This document shows positions 5,853-6,670 of a stretch of DNA of 6,670 bases, one piece after another. Made by a program: the position numbers and the translations under genes. The DNA is taken from NCBI GenBank assembly GCA_964349885.1, contig CAYGIQ010000143.1, positions 1 to 6,670 of the forward strand. Reading direction: 5' to 3'. The notes beneath the pieces were generated by a model, which saw only the letters and a list, made by a program, of their open reading frames with translations, was not told the origin of the DNA and searched no databases. Origin of the DNA: UBA1413 sp964349885. GTDB lineage: Bacteria; Bacteroidota; Bacteroidia; Bacteroidales; Prolixibacteraceae. Positions within the stretch are counted from its first letter, which is position 1; every line of letters starts with the position of its first letter.

Positions 5853-6670
5853 ATGACCACCAGACCCATTAGGTACTTCCTCTACGCCCGAAAATCGTCC
5901 GAGAGCGAAGACCGTCAAATACAGTCCATCGATGACCAGATTTCGCATCTGAAAGAAACTGCAACCCGTCTGCATCTTCGGATTGTCAAAGTCTACACTG
6001 AATCAAAATCGGCGAAGCAACCATATGCCCGCCCCATTTTCCAAAAAATGATCGAACGCATCCAGAAGGGCGAAGCCGAAGGCATCCTCTGTTGGCAAAT
6101 CAATCGACTATCCCGTAATCCGGTCGATAGCGGCACCATAAATTGGTTGCTTCAAAAAGGCGTCATCAGATCGATCCAAACGACTGAACGACAATATCTT
6201 CCTGAAGACAACGTGTTGCTTCTTAGTGTCGAGAGTGGGATGGCTAATCAGTTTATCCGTGACTTAAGCAAAAACGTCAAACGCGGGATTGGTAGTAAAT
6301 TGGAAAAAGGCTGGAAACCCGGGTTGGCGCCGATCGGTTATCTCAACAAACTGGAAGACCACACGATCATTCCCGACCCTGCTAGGTTCCCACTCATTCG
6401 TCGTGCCTGGGATCTGATGTTATCCGGCACAACAAACCCTCCTGCAATCCTCAAGAAACTCAACGACGAATGGGGCTTCCGTTCAATCAAAAGAAAACGG
6501 AGTGGTGGCAATCCCCTAGCCGAGAGTGGTATCTATAAGATCTTTTCCAGCCCATTCTACAAAGGAATACTAGTCCATGAAGGTATTGAGTATCAGGGTA
6601 GCCATGAATCAATGATAACGTCGGCGGAATTCGACCGCGTACAAATGCTATTAGGTAGAAATAGTCATTA
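5853..6670 (+). CDS. large serine recombinase, N-terminal part (cut by window edge)
   Basis: Site-specific recombinase for integration or excision of the element; 272 codons are visible and the frame is open to the end. The resolvase-type catalytic domain starts with YARKS (11-15, nucleophile S15) and includes NRLSRNP (84-90) with the conserved arginines and ESGMANQF (127-134). The recombinase domain begins at about GLAPIGY (157-163) and runs to the window edge; the zinc-ribbon and coiled-coil that complete such proteins would lie beyond it. ATG 5853 is the best start because homologous proteins begin a few residues before the YARKS motif; no Shine-Dalgarno is visible. The gene sits right after the 101-nt hairpin, a position where attachment sites of large serine integrases are often found. 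Confidence 0.9.
   Translation, partial: MTTRPIRYFLYARKSSESEDRQIQSIDDQISHLKETATRLHLRIVKVYTESKSAKQPYARPIFQKMIERIQKGEAEGILCWQINRLSRNPVDSGTINWLLQKGVIRSIQTTERQYLPEDNVLLLSVESGMANQFIRDLSKNVKRGIGSKLEKGWKPGLAPIGYLNKLEDHTIIPDPARFPLIRRAWDLMLSGTTNPPAILKKLNDEWGFRSIKRKRSGGNPLAESGIYKIFSSPFYKGILVHEGIEYQGSHESMITSAEFDRVQMLLGRNSH

Noticed and set aside
1..6670. tRNA, rRNA or CRISPR array
   Set aside because: No cloverleaf with a TTCRA arm, no rRNA-like stretch and no regularly spaced long repeats were seen; the 9-bp units at 4171-4238 are too short and too close for CRISPR.

Overview
The window looks like part of an integrative mobile element from an uncultivated bacterium. The best guess is the Candidate Phyla Radiation (Patescibacteria) or a similar metagenomic lineage, because the DUF5659-like protein, the stand-alone replication-type ATPase, the small 'NA..HGL' and 'K.FG..ISREEA' proteins and the 'YARKSSE' large serine recombinase recur together there as I remember those families. 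This is inference from family resemblance, not a search result. All genes are on the + strand. TGA works as an ordinary stop, so lineages that read TGA as glycine are unlikely.

Region 1 (1-2390) holds one long gene for a 758-residue reverse transcriptase (RT). All catalytic motifs are present, but there is no intron maturase domain and no visible intron or retron RNA. Its long C-terminal half looks like alpha-helical repeats followed by a winged-helix-like fold. This resembles the Abi/UG ('defence-associated') RT groups, so the gene is a candidate anti-phage cargo. It ends in two hairpins, the second a clear intrinsic terminator. The gene looks more AT-rich than the rest of the window, consistent with a separate origin.

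Region 2 (2391-4785) is a compact operon: a DUF5659-like small protein, a 52-residue acidic/helical protein, a 438-residue AAA+-like replication ATPase, and a 177-residue mobile-element protein of unknown function. The DUF5659-like gene starts inside the right arm of a perfect 12-bp inverted repeat. The end of the ATPase gene and the following spacer carry an array of 9-bp repeats in inverted orientation, which could be an origin (iterons) or an operator.

Region 3 (4786-5852) has a zinc-ribbon protein overlapping a 58-residue helical protein, then a 101-nt imperfect hairpin just upstream of the recombinase.

Region 4 (5853-6670) is the N-terminal 272 codons of a large serine recombinase, cut by the window edge. 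Working picture: recombinase for integration and excision, ATPase plus repeats for replication or maintenance, small accessory regulators, and an RT as probable defence cargo.
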